Shown here: positions 16,625-25,325 of the stretch, in pieces | How the letters are laid out: each line of letters begins with the position of its first letter | Position numbering within the stretch: position 1 is the first letter of the stretch | Source of the DNA: Candidatus Latescibacter sp. | GTDB lineage: Bacteria; Latescibacterota; Latescibacteria; Latescibacterales; Latescibacteraceae | Direction of reading: 5' to 3' | NCBI GenBank assembly: GCA_030692375.1 | Contig: JAUYCD010000086.1 | Location: 1-42,734 of the forward strand | DNA: 42,734 bases | Translations under genes and position numbers: made by a program | Notes under the pieces: model-generated | What the model saw: only the letters and a program-made list of their open reading frames with translations | Told to the model about the DNA's origin: nothing | Databases searched by the model: none

Positions 16625-17620
16625 CTATCTCCTTTTTACCAGTTGAGTGTTTACTTGCATACCCGATGAATAAATTTTCCTGCCATCGGTAGTCACCATA
16701 AAAGTTCCCGTCGATTGCATGGCGTCGATAATGGGTATTCCCTTTTCCGCACCCAGCACAAACAGAGCTGTGGACCATCCGTCGGCAAGAACCGGATCGG
16801 GAGAGATTATTGTTACACTGGCCATGTCCTGAGAAGGGTATCCTGTTTGCGGATCAAGAATATGGTGATACCGTTTTCCATCTTTGATAAAATACCGTTC
16901 GTAGTCCCCGGATGTAACGACCGTCATGTCGGTCAAGTCCAATGATCCGATAACTCCATCCCCTCGTGGGTCTTTAATCCCGATTTTCCAAGGCCGCCCT
17001 TTGTAGGTACCCAGGGCATAAATATCTCCGCCGGCGTCAATGAGCGCTGAGGTAATTCCTTCCTGTCTCAATACCTTTACCGCCTCGCCAACGGCATATC
17101 CCTTCGCAATCGATCCGAGATCGATTTGCGAACGTGGATTGCTCTTGGTAAGGATGCCATTCTCGATTTTAAGGCTCTTGTATCCCACATCATTCAAAAG
17201 GCTGTCAATCGAGGATTGGAGAGGCACCGCCGGTTTATCGCTGAAAAACCCCCAGAGATTAACAACCGAGCAAATGGTGATATCGTATTTCCCGTCGGAC
17301 TTTTCGCTCACATCAAGGGCGATCCGGACCAAATCTACAATTTCTTTATCTGTTATGGGCTTATTGTTGGTATTGAAATCATACAGCGGACTTTTAGGAT
17401 TCAACATATTGAATTTGCTGTCGATTTCCTCTATCCTGTCCAAAGCCTTTGAAAGAGCGCTCAAGACCCTGGTGTCGCCCGGCGCCTTTATGGTACAGTA
17501 CGTATCCAAGAGATAGCGGGACTGGGATTGAAGAGTATCCGATTCGTGTGTCTTCCATCCCACCAGAAGGATCATAAGCCCAAACAATAAACCAAAAAGC
17601 ATTATTTTATATTTTTTCAT
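16625..17620 (-). CDS. apbE: FAD:protein FMN transferase
   Basis: This 331-residue protein transfers FMN from FAD to Thr in SGAT-type motifs outside the cytoplasm. A single hydrophobic segment (residues 7-22) is a signal anchor, with no lipobox Cys. Family motifs are IDLGSIAKGYAVGEAV, LIDAGGDIYALG, HHILDPQTGYPSQD and LADGWSTALFVLG. Possible clients in the window are the neighbouring FMN-binding protein, NqrB (T201) and the three NqrC domains at 32-35 kb. No other ApbE is seen here, so this one may serve both. Confidence 0.93.
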   Translation of the reverse strand: MKKYKIMLFGLLFGLMILLVGWKTHESDTLQSQSRYLLDTYCTIKAPGDTRVLSALSKALDRIEEIDSKFNMLNPKSPLYDFNTNNKPITDKEIVDLVRIALDVSEKSDGKYDITICSVVNLWGFFSDKPAVPLQSSIDSLLNDVGYKSLKIENGILTKSNPRSQIDLGSIAKGYAVGEAVKVLRQEGITSALIDAGGDIYALGTYKGRPWKIGIKDPRGDGVIGSLDLTDMTVVTSGDYERYFIKDGKRYHHILDPQTGYPSQDMASVTIISPDPVLADGWSTALFVLGAEKGIPIIDAMQSTGTFMVTTDGRKIYSSGMQVNTQLVKRR

Positions 17621-17642
17621 ACCGGCACATCACTTATTAAAG

Positions 17643-18773
17643 TTAAAACGTTGTTCTCGATCCGATTGAAAGCCTGTTGAACTTGAGAGTTGAACTCTTG
17701 TCGGTTCGTCTCCAGTCCGCAATGTCGTACTGGATCTGAATGGAAGAACCGGACGCAACCTTCAACTGCAAACCTGGTGTAATGGTCGTGAATCTTTCTC
17801 CGCCCGGATTGGTTTTTATATCGTTGAAGTTGTTGTCGGCGTAATCATAGTGCAGCATAGCCCTTCCCCAGGGCGCGAATTTGTAGAACAGTTTAACATA
17901 GTATCCGAAAGGGGTCGCATCTGTTAGGCTGGCCGTTGTTGCTGATGTAGGAGTTTTGATGTTTTTCTCCCAGTTGCCTCCGGCCCATTCGGAACGGATT
18001 GAAAACTTCTGCCATTCGTATGACACGCCCGCGGAATATCTGGTCACCGGATACTTATTGTCGTTATCATACGTTCCTCGCGCAAGCGAACCCTGGAATT
18101 TCCATGCCCCGATTTCGGGTTCGGCATGGATCATGACCATCGGTGTGTTATTGTTGTCGGTAAATTCATTGCCGCCGTTCAGCAGGTAAAGATAGGTCGG
18201 TAACGACACTTTCCAGATTTCAAAGGGTTTGTAGAGCTCAAACCCTGTATCCAGCATGGCCCCCAGGTTGGTATTACAAGAAAACTTTCCGCCGTTGTAT
18301 TCTTCCTCCCAGAAAAGCTCCGCACCATAATCCCATGTAAAAAGAGGTTTCACAATACCGACGGTCAGCTCATATTCATGAGGCAGGACAACTTTCATCG
18401 CTGCTTTGACCCATCCTACAAAGTTGGGTGTAATGCTGGTCGTGGTCTTGGTTTTACTGATCGGCACCCCGAACCTCGGTGTTGCACCCGTATTAAGGCC
18501 TACGCCGCCGGGAGCGAAATAGGGCTGTAAATCAATCGAGATTTTATCCGTCAATTCACTTGAAAGGTAAACGATCATCTCCCGGAAATCCATTCCTGCG
18601 TATTCATGGCCCCGTATATTGTTGCTCTTACCATCTTTGTAATCATAAAGGGTCATCTTTATATGTGCGCCAACTTTTGTTCCTTCAGCTTTCGTTTCTT
18701 CCGCATACATACATTTTGCGGTCAAAGCTGAAAGACTCATCATTGCACATACCAACAATAGTTTTCTGAACAT
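17643..18773 (-). CDS. Porin-like outer-membrane beta-barrel protein
   Basis: This 376-residue protein has a signal peptide at residues 1-24 (ending MYAEET). The remainder alternates polar and aromatic residues in antiparallel strand patterns, for example VSYEWQKFSIRSEWAGG, FGYYVKLFYKFAPWG and IQIQYDIADW, and it ends in a C-terminal Phe, typical of BAM-inserted barrels. No family name is certain. It lies 22 bp upstream of apbE on the same strand, which suggests an outer-membrane conduit or channel for the flavin-based redox cluster. The start at 18773 is chosen because it begins the signal peptide, though its ribosome site (GGGAG, 10 nt away) is imperfect. Confidence 0.7.
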   Translation of the reverse strand: MFRKLLLVCAMMSLSALTAKCMYAEETKAEGTKVGAHIKMTLYDYKDGKSNNIRGHEYAGMDFREMIVYLSSELTDKISIDLQPYFAPGGVGLNTGATPRFGVPISKTKTTTSITPNFVGWVKAAMKVVLPHEYELTVGIVKPLFTWDYGAELFWEEEYNGGKFSCNTNLGAMLDTGFELYKPFEIWKVSLPTYLYLLNGGNEFTDNNNTPMVMIHAEPEIGAWKFQGSLARGTYDNDNKYPVTRYSAGVSYEWQKFSIRSEWAGGNWEKNIKTPTSATTASLTDATPFGYYVKLFYKFAPWGRAMLHYDYADNNFNDIKTNPGGERFTTITPGLQLKVASGSSIQIQYDIADWRRTDKSSTLKFNRLSIGSRTTF

Positions 18774-18852
18774 ACTACCCGTTCTCCCTTTTATCTTAAA
18801 GTGAATATGATTTGGCGTTATTTCCTGCATTTTCTTGTTTCAATCTCAGATA

Positions 18853-19314
18853 TTATGCCTTAACGGTTTTTCGAAACCAAAGCTCGTATTGCAACAGGGA
18901 GAAAAGAGTTAAAAAAGTCAGGCCGAGGCATGTCCCCGCTATATACAATACCGTAGCGAATATTGGTGAAACATAGGGTATCAGATACATTGAACCAATA
19001 TCCACAACGATGAACAAAAAAGGGACGACGGCGAAAAATGATTTAAGCTTTTCACCGTAAGAAGTAAACATGAACAGGCTTATCGGAATAAAGAAGATAA
19101 AAAGAGAATAGTACGGTAGATAGATATGTGCATGGTCGGTCAGCTCGATATATTCCATACCGCCGTAGGATTTGGCAACCAACGATACTTTCATTTCCGT
19201 ATCGATACATATATGCACCAATAGAGCTAAATATATGAGACCTATGATACAGAGAATCGTCGATGTCAGCAACTTAATGCTGATAGGTGCTTTTGAAAGC
19301 CGGATACCTTCCAT
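18853..19314 (-). CDS. Four-TM membrane protein of the flavinylation cluster, function unknown
   Basis: This 153-residue protein has four hydrophobic helices at about residues 11-35, 60-82, 88-110 and 116-144. The first extracytoplasmic loop carries TDHAHIYLPYYSLF, with two His just before helix 2, which could bind heme or a quinone, although nothing proves it. ATG 19314 has TGGAGG 6 nt upstream. The open frame extends to 19605 but without a start signal. It is the first gene of the run leading to the porin, apbE and the FMN-binding protein, so it may be the inner-membrane electron input. I do not recognise the family with confidence. Confidence 0.65.
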   Translation of the reverse strand: MEGIRLSKAPISIKLLTSTILCIIGLIYLALLVHICIDTEMKVSLVAKSYGGMEYIELTDHAHIYLPYYSLFIFFIPISLFMFTSYGEKLKSFFAVVPFLFIVVDIGSMYLIPYVSPIFATVLYIAGTCLGLTFLTLFSLLQYELWFRKTVKA

Positions 19315-20222
19315 GATACCTCCATTTTTCTTTAGTGTTATTGACTTTCCGTCGCTCGGCGGCATAAAAACCGAAAAATCGCGAAGCGGCTGTCTTATTT
19401 CTTTTTCGGACTGTTTTCCCGCAACGCCATTTATGTAAATGCAATAAGAATGCCAACTGCAAAAAGCTGTATGAAAAGCTTTGTGACGGCAGGTAATAAT
19501 TTTTTTAACTTGTTGATTATCAATGAAATGTAAAAAGATATAGATTAACAGTGATACGAGTCTTGAAGTAGGGAAATCATGTCTTTGATAACGGATATCC
19601 GTCATCCGGTAACGAAGATTCGTTACTTGATATCAGAAAATAAATTATTGTTTTGTATCCAACTTTTGGGAGCTTACATGGAAGGGATGAGCAGACTATA
19701 CTAGCTGCTTTATTTACGGCAATAAATCTTAGGTTCCTTGATGAATTTAAAGTTTTTTTACTTTTTCTGGCGATTCCCCAGATTTTTGAATCAATATTTT
19801 GTAACTCTTTATGATGCTTATCGTTCCACGAAAATATATTTATGAAAATATTATCGAGTTAATGCAAGTCCTCATGAAGGACAAATCCCCCCTGTCCTTC
19901 GGACATCCCCCCTTGTTAAGGGGGGAATCATGTTGGCAGGCAGCCTAAATCCCCTTAATAAGGGGGGGGCCGCTTTATGCGGCGTGGGGATTTTGCCTAA
20001 AGAGTAGATATGTGATATGGCATATCTGTCGCCGAATAAAAAATGGGGGATGGCCAGTTTTACTTTTTATCTTGACTCCTTTACTAATTTTATATATTTT
20101 GCGCGAAAATCTTATATTCTATAATTCTATATTCTGTCTTTTATCTTCTGTTTTAATTGACTTTGTGTACTTTGTGAGCTCTCTTACCTCTCTTTTTCAC
20201 ACACCGACCATGTGAGCCAAGT
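19315..20222. other. 908-bp intergenic region between divergent transcripts
   Basis: It is AT-rich with no convincing gene. It must hold the promoters of the minus-strand flavinylation cluster and the plus-strand acyltransferase gene. It contains the repeat at 19884-19993. No clear riboswitch or operator was seen. Confidence 0.5.
19884..19993. repeat. MITE-like element, AATCCCC...GGGGATT ends
   Basis: The C-rich left arm includes CCTTCGG and CCCCCCTTGTTAAGGGGGG, and the right arm includes TTAATAAGGGGG and a GCCGC/GCGGC hairpin. It is related to 1-98 and 6232-6369. Confidence 0.6.
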
Positions 20223-21311
20223 ATGGATAACACCTCTGCACCTTCTCACGGTCTCACCCAGCGTATCGTTTCGATCGATGCCTTCAGGGGTTTCATCATG
20301 CTCTCAATGCTTATGGGAACCCTTGGCCTGGCAAAACTGTCCGACTACCCGGTCCTCGGATTTTTCTACACGCAGCTTACTCATGTTCCCTGGGTGGGAT
20401 TCCATTTCGAGGATCTCATTCTTCCTACTTTTTTGTTCATCATCGGCGTGTCTATGGCCATTTCCGACCAAAAACGCCGACAGTGCGGGGACAGTTCCCG
20501 TCAACGACTTCTCCACGCTTTCAAAAGAAGCGTCGCTCTCTTTGCCCTGGGATTCCTCCTCTCCTGGCTCAGCAGCGGAAAACCGCAATGGGGAGCCGGA
20601 GTGCTCCAGGTCCTGGCCCTTTCCTATTTCGGCGCCTTCTTTTTCCTCGGATTGAGCATAAGGTCGCAGTTTGCCGTTTTCGGGGCGCTCCTTTTCATCT
20701 ACTGGTTTTTTATTTTCATCATCCCTGTATACGATGTCGGGCGCAACAGTTACGAGGTCTTCAAGAATCTAGTCTACCATATCGATGAAACTGTCATCGG
20801 AAAGGCCGGCCGCTGGGGGTATCTGTACCCAATAATCACCAACGTCGCCCCTGTGGTATACGGATCCATCATCGGGAAGCTTCTCCTCAATCGTATCAAT
20901 AATCGACAATTCATGAAAACCCTGGTTATCCTGGGAATTATCGGAGTCATTATTGGTCTTTTGCTCAGCCCTTTCATGCCGTTATCGCATCGGATGAATA
21001 CCAGCTCTTACGCTATCTTCACCTGCGGCCTGGCTACACTTCTTCTTCTCGGATTTTACTATCTCATCGATGTCAGGAATTATAAGAAATGGAGCTTCCT
21101 TTTCATCGTTATCGGGATGAACTCCATTTTCATATACATGCTCGACGGTTTTTTCTCAAGGTGGCTTCTTAACACGGGGGGGATTCTCCTCGGGCCGGTG
21201 GCAGGGTACATAGGTGTCTGGATCGAACCCGCTAAAAGTGTTTTCCGTCTTCTCGTGGAGTGGCTGGTATGCCTATGGCTTTTCCGGAGGAATATCTTTT
21301 TTAAACTGTAA
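20223..21311 (+). CDS. DUF5009/HGSNAT-like membrane acyltransferase
   Basis: This 362-residue protein has about ten hydrophobic helices. It opens with the family signature RIVSIDAFRGFIMLSMLM, and the first loop ends in FEDLILPTFLFIIGVSMA, as in proteins related to heparan-alpha-glucosaminide N-acetyltransferase and bacterial DUF5009. Such proteins are thought to move acetyl groups across the inner membrane to a sugar acceptor. The acceptor here is unknown. The ATG has no good ribosome site. It is followed after 188 bp by a T9SS-tailed secreted protein, and no functional link is obvious. Confidence 0.75.
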   Translation: MDNTSAPSHGLTQRIVSIDAFRGFIMLSMLMGTLGLAKLSDYPVLGFFYTQLTHVPWVGFHFEDLILPTFLFIIGVSMAISDQKRRQCGDSSRQRLLHAFKRSVALFALGFLLSWLSSGKPQWGAGVLQVLALSYFGAFFFLGLSIRSQFAVFGALLFIYWFFIFIIPVYDVGRNSYEVFKNLVYHIDETVIGKAGRWGYLYPIITNVAPVVYGSIIGKLLLNRINNRQFMKTLVILGIIGVIIGLLLSPFMPLSHRMNTSSYAIFTCGLATLLLLGFYYLIDVRNYKKWSFLFIVIGMNSIFIYMLDGFFSRWLLNTGGILLGPVAGYIGVWIEPAKSVFRLLVEWLVCLWLFRRNIFFKL

Positions 21312-21499
21312 AAGAAATCTGATGGATGAAATCTGTAATAAGAAACCTTTGGATAGTATTTTGTAACAGGTATATTTTACATAATCCGGGTTTATCAATA
21401 CATTCCACAAATAGTCCGCGAAAGGAGGTTCAGGGATTTAAACAGGTAATAGAGTTGACTGGTGTTTGGCTTTTTAATGATCCACTCGTAGGAGGGAAT

Positions 21500-23269
21500 A
21501 TGCGAAAAGTACTTTTGATGTGCACCTCACTGTTCTTCCTGGTATCGGTTGCCTATGCGGCCAATTTTCAGCCTACGCCCCTCAAGTTGAGCGCTCCGGC
21601 GAAAATATCCTATCAATTTGACGGCAAAAGACTGGGTATTCCGTTTGATGTCACCGGAACGCCGGCCGGGGTTATTCTCTGCGTGTATACCACCGGTAAA
21701 GCTGCTTCGGTCAGCAAAATCAGGAATGGATTCCTGGGATGGCACTACATGAACAAGGTGGACACCTCGGTGTATTTCTCCAAGTTGGCCAATTATGAAA
21801 CGGGGAAGAATAACATTATTTACTGGGACGGGAAGGGCAAAGACGGCAATATTGTCCCAGCCGGTGATTATACATACTACCTTTGGGGATATAATAATAA
21901 GAGTGCCAGGGAGCCGGTCTGCAAATTTATTAATATCCCTTCCAGTAGTGGCGGCACCCAGGCTAAAATCCAGGAAATAGGCCCGGACGGCAAGGGGCTG
22001 GCCAATCCGCTTTTTTTCTCGCCGGGCGGACGAATTAAATGGACAATCGGCAACAACCCGTTTGACAGTTTATTTGTAGAGACCACCACCATGTCCCTGG
22101 GCACCGGGTGGTCCAGGGGTAACGTCATCGCTCTCCAGCCCAATAACTTCAACTATTTCTATGTTGAAGTCGGCAGCCCACGCGCAAATAATGTCAAGGG
22201 AGTGCGGAAGATGCAGTGGGTGCCCAATGGCGAATCACAGTATGTGACCACCTGGGGTGTTAACGGCATGACATCCTGGGCCAGTGGATTTGATGTCGAT
22301 CCCGGCTGCATCACTGACGGCGACATAGTCTACACGATTGACCAGTCGTATCACGACTACAGCGGCGTGGCGCTGTCCGATTTCATCTCCATCGACGCCA
22401 CCGACGGCTCCATCATCAAGAAAGTTAATATGACCTCCTTCTGGACCAGCGTCGAAGGTAAAAAAGCCGGCGGCCAGATGAACGGCGGTCCGAATGGATT
22501 TGAGATGCGTAACGGGTACATATTCCTGAACTGCCATTGCTCCTGTATGAAGACGATGGTCGATCCGGCGGCGGAAAACGCGGGTGATTTCTTCGTCTGG
22601 TCCAACGAGAACGGCGACGGTATATTCGACAAGAATTATCAGCCGGATGCCGTGAGAAAATGGGTTTGCCATGACTACATCGTTCAACCCGAAGTTAGGC
22701 ATTTCTCTGCCGACTCCAATCTGTTCGGCGTAGGAGGGACCTATGATCTCGGTGCGATATCCTTCGGACTCCTGGGCCCTGACGGCACCGGTATCGGGTA
22801 CTATGCCTATGCCGGGGAGACTGCCACAGGCATTGATCAGGGAAGATGGAACATACATGCTGATTACAATTCGCCTTTTGACGGCCTGTATACGGATAAC
22901 TATTCAACCGGTGACATCACTCTGCGAGGTGGTTTGTGGTATATAGCGCAAGATTCCATTAAGGGTATGATCTCCAACAATGTGGGGGTGCAGGAAACCG
23001 CGCCGTCAGCTTTTGCATTATCGCAGAATACTCCCAACCCTTTCAATCCGACTACCACGATCAGTTTTATCATTCCAAAAGCCGGGAATGTGACGGTGGA
23101 AGTATTTAATGTGAGCGGTCAGAAAGTAGATACCGTAGTCAACACGTATATGGAGGCCGGGGGCCATTCAGTCACCTGGAACGCCATGAGGCATTCTGCA
23201 GGAATGTATTTCTATACGGTAAAAACAAAGGATGCTTCCAAAACCATGAAGATGACTCTCCTCAAGTAA
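21500..23269 (+). CDS. Secreted protein with FlgD-like Ig domain and T9SS type A sorting domain
   Basis: This 589-residue protein starts at ATG 21500, directly after GGAGGG. An in-frame extension back to 21326 would bury the signal peptide (residues 1-20, ending AYA-AN). Residues ~25-140 resemble a FlgD-type Ig-like domain (IIYWDGKGKDGNIVPAGDYTY). The middle (~150-490) has repeated DG/NGD strands, perhaps a propeller, of no recognised family. The last ~85 residues (SQNTPNPFNPTTTISF.. to KMTLLK) are a clear Por/T9SS sorting domain. The product is expected at the cell surface. Together with the protein at 154-3048 it implies a T9SS encoded elsewhere in the genome. Confidence 0.78.
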   Translation: MRKVLLMCTSLFFLVSVAYAANFQPTPLKLSAPAKISYQFDGKRLGIPFDVTGTPAGVILCVYTTGKAASVSKIRNGFLGWHYMNKVDTSVYFSKLANYETGKNNIIYWDGKGKDGNIVPAGDYTYYLWGYNNKSAREPVCKFINIPSSSGGTQAKIQEIGPDGKGLANPLFFSPGGRIKWTIGNNPFDSLFVETTTMSLGTGWSRGNVIALQPNNFNYFYVEVGSPRANNVKGVRKMQWVPNGESQYVTTWGVNGMTSWASGFDVDPGCITDGDIVYTIDQSYHDYSGVALSDFISIDATDGSIIKKVNMTSFWTSVEGKKAGGQMNGGPNGFEMRNGYIFLNCHCSCMKTMVDPAAENAGDFFVWSNENGDGIFDKNYQPDAVRKWVCHDYIVQPEVRHFSADSNLFGVGGTYDLGAISFGLLGPDGTGIGYYAYAGETATGIDQGRWNIHADYNSPFDGLYTDNYSTGDITLRGGLWYIAQDSIKGMISNNVGVQETAPSAFALSQNTPNPFNPTTTISFIIPKAGNVTVEVFNVSGQKVDTVVNTYMEAGGHSVTWNAMRHSAGMYFYTVKTKDASKTMKMTLLK

Positions 23270-23298
23270 TCTCGGTCATCCATCGGAAAAAATCAAAG

Positions 23299-23583
23299 GT
23301 CCTGTTATTAACCCGGATTATTCATAAAAAAGGATTTTCTTTCTTTAAGCGTCAAGACTACAGCCCCCTAAATCCCCCAAAGGGGGACTTAAAAGGCTGA
23401 AATACAAAACGTAACAGTTATTTTAAAATTATGTTGCACTTACATGTTACTATCTTTACCATGTTAAGTCCCCCTTTGGGGGATTTAGGGGGCTGCCATT
23501 AAAAAGTAGGCATAACTATTTGTTTAAAAATAAGTTGAGATAATACTTATGTAAGTTTATAAATAATTCGGGTTAACAGGACC
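23299..23583. repeat. Outer inverted repeat enclosing a MITE
   Basis: The left end GGTCCTGTTATTAACCCGGA (23299-23318) is mirrored at 23562-23583 (AATAATTCGGGTTAACAGGACC, read on the other strand). The pair brackets the perfect-TIR element at 23361-23495, so this looks like a repeat inserted in a repeat. The AACCCGGATTATTCA part recurs near 23786-23798 and 42524-42538. Confidence 0.6.
23361..23495. repeat. 135-bp MITE-like element with perfect 31-bp terminal inverted repeats
   Basis: Arms 23361-23391 and 23465-23495 are exact reverse complements, beginning CAGCCCCCTAAATCCCCC. A 73-bp AT-rich core lies between them and codes for nothing. A near-identical element closes the window at 42598-42731. 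Confidence 0.85.
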
Positions 23584-23629
23584 TTTTTTTTACAATCGAG
23601 CCTTTTGCAAAAGTCGAGATTGTTTGACG

Positions 23630-23745
23630 CAGCCCCCCTTTCTGTCCTTCGGACATCCTTCCCCCTGAAGGGGGCAGGAAGAGACTATGGAGCAACGACT
23701 TCCCTTGCCCCCTTCGGGGGAAAGGGACTGAGGGTTAGGGGGCTG
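23630..23745. repeat. Related MITE-like element, CAGCCCCC...GGGGGCTG ends
   Basis: The ends match the CAGCCCCCT termini of the 23361 element, but the interior holds two extra hairpins (CCTTCGG, and CCCCCTTCGGGGG). It appears to be a diverged member of the same family. Confidence 0.6.
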
Positions 23746-24043
23746 TGTTTTACGCTCACAGAGACTAAAATCCTGTTCTCATGCATAATTCGGGTTAGTT
23801 TAACAGATAAATTACTCATGAAGGTCAGGCGAGGCGCAGGGGATTTGGTTTGAAACAAAGCTGGAGAGTTGAACTTGTCGCAGTAAATGCGGTTTTGCAC
23901 ATACCGCACGTGCAGGGGGGTTTTTATTGCATAGATGAAGAATTCGCGGAAGGGGGATATCAAGTAAATTCTGTCGTCGACCATACGCTTGTTGAACATG
24001 TACGTGTAGCAAGGCCGTCGATTCTCATGGACTTACATTAACT
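23746..24043. other. Intergenic region with no supported gene
   Basis: This is the ~300 bp downstream of the HydA-like gene. Short open frames exist on both strands, but none has a ribosome site or recognisable motif. It may be the decayed remainder of a gene. Confidence 0.4.
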
Positions 24044-24604
24044 TTAAGACGATTCCTCAATGTGTATGACCCGTGTCGGGCAAAGATACGCACAGGCGCC
24101 GCATCCAATACAGGTTTCCGAGATTTTGTCAAAAGGTGTCTGGACTCTTCTCCTGATCCCTCTGTTGGAAAAACTTATCGCGCTCATCCCGACAACTTCT
24201 GCACACACGCGGACACATTGCCCGCACAGAATGCACTTGGACTGATCTTCATGATGAATTCGTACGTTTGTTACCCCGTATTCATCCGCCAGTTTATTTA
24301 TTTTATCGGAGTCGGAGCAGCGGGCCATCAGGAGTTCAATGATAATCTTTCGGGCCTGCACCACCCTTTCGGTATCGGTCTTGACTATCAAACCCTCAGT
24401 GACTTTATAGAGGCATGATACTTGAATGCCCGGCCGTGATCCGCCCACTATTTCAACCACACATAACCGGCATGCCCCGTAAGGCGTCAGATCTTTATGG
24501 TAGCATAACGTCGGTATGTGGATGCCCTCATCCCGAGCGACCTCAAGGATGGTTTTTCCTTCTTCAGCCTGTAGCACCTTATCATTTATCGTACACGTAA
24601 TCAT
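24044..24604 (-). CDS. HydA/NuoG/HoxU-type ferredoxin subunit lacking any catalytic domain
   Basis: This 186-residue cytoplasmic iron-sulfur protein has three predicted clusters. A plant-type [2Fe-2S] uses C34, C45, C48 and C64. Two ferredoxin-type [4Fe-4S] motifs use C124-C127-C130-C134 and C165-C168-C171-C175. This is the N-terminal electron-entry part of HydA or NuoG, but it stops before any H-cluster domain (no TSCCP or PCxxKxxE motif), so it is not a hydrogenase. ATG 24604 has AGGA about 9 nt upstream, and an alternative ATG at 24613 abuts that AGGA. It is the last gene of the Nqr-NuoEF block, split from it by a repeat. It could link the NuoEF-like module to ferredoxin or an unknown partner enzyme. 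Confidence 0.85.
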   Translation of the reverse strand: MITCTINDKVLQAEEGKTILEVARDEGIHIPTLCYHKDLTPYGACRLCVVEIVGGSRPGIQVSCLYKVTEGLIVKTDTERVVQARKIIIELLMARCSDSDKINKLADEYGVTNVRIHHEDQSKCILCGQCVRVCAEVVGMSAISFSNRGIRRRVQTPFDKISETCIGCGACAYLCPTRVIHIEESS

Positions 24605-24681
24605 ACAATGCATTCCTAATAGTTATAAATCGCTTATCTATTTGACTCAGCAAAGGTAAGAAATGGAGCAAATAAAGAACC

Positions 24682-24810
24682 CTCACCCCATGTCCCCTCT
24701 CCCGTAAACGGGCGAGGGGAAAACCCTTTTATCTTTCATAACCCATTATTTATCATGCATATCTGGGTCTTCCCCTCTATTGCTTGCAAGAGAGGGGATT
24801 ATGGGGTGAG
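24682..24810. repeat. MITE-like element with CTCACCCCAT termini, inside the redox block
   Basis: The left end CTCACCCCATGTCCCCTCTC and the right end GAGAGGGGATTATGGGGTGAG are inverted arms around an AT-rich middle. The element lies in the 245-bp gap between the HATPase gene and the HydA-like gene. It may weaken transcription into the latter. It is related to 37489-37594. Confidence 0.7.
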
Positions 24811-24849
24811 TTAAAAAGCGGTTTGAATTAATAACCATTTGTTTAACCT

Positions 24850-25296
24850 CTACTTCGAAGAATCGAAATGAAAAACATCATCTCCTTTTTTATAATCGTA
24901 AATAAACCGGAGAGACGGATATCCGGCTATCAATGCCGCCATTGTCTCAAAAATATTTCCCAACGGTTTCATATCCGGATGGCTGAGAACAAAAACGGCG
25001 GTAATACAGGTGCCTTCCCCCTCTTTTGAATCAATCGTCAAGGTCCCGCCGGTTTGCTCAGCCGCCTGTTGAAGCAGTGAAAGCCCTAATCCGACTCTTT
25101 TCCCCGTTTTCGTAGTAAAGAAAGGATCCAGAGCCTTTCCCGCCGTTTCACTGTCCATACCCGATCCATCATCTCTTATGCAGACCCTCAACCGGTCTTC
25201 ATCCGGATATTCACCGATCTCGATGTGGACGGTTCTGGCATCAGCCCGTATTGCATTTTCAACAATATCAAGTATATGTAACGATATATCCTGCAT
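24850..25296 (-). CDS. Small HATPase-domain (GHKL) ATP-binding protein
   Basis: This 148-residue protein consists almost only of a GHKL ATPase domain: N box ILDIVENAIRADA, G1 RDDGSGMD, a TKTGKRVGLGLSLLQQA lid/G2 region and a final strand TITAVF-like. It has no His phosphorylation domain and no membrane segment. Proteins of this kind (anti-sigma or orphan kinase ATPase type) lie beside HydABC-type hydrogenase genes in many anaerobes together with DRTGG and PHP genes, as here. A role in signalling or maturation is inferred from that company only. Confidence 0.8.
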   Translation of the reverse strand: MQDISLHILDIVENAIRADARTVHIEIGEYPDEDRLRVCIRDDGSGMDSETAGKALDPFFTTKTGKRVGLGLSLLQQAAEQTGGTLTIDSKEGEGTCITAVFVLSHPDMKPLGNIFETMAALIAGYPSLRFIYDYKKGDDVFHFDSSK

Positions 25297-25325
25297 TACA
25301 TCACAAGCTGCCTTTCATGGCGTCA

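Noticed and set aside
23746-24041. Possible small genes on either strand
   Set aside because: No ribosome sites, no recognisable motifs and overlap with repeats.
24044-24604. [FeFe]-hydrogenase (HydA) catalytic subunit
   Set aside because: The protein ends after the two [4Fe-4S] motifs; none of the H-cluster signatures is present in any frame downstream.
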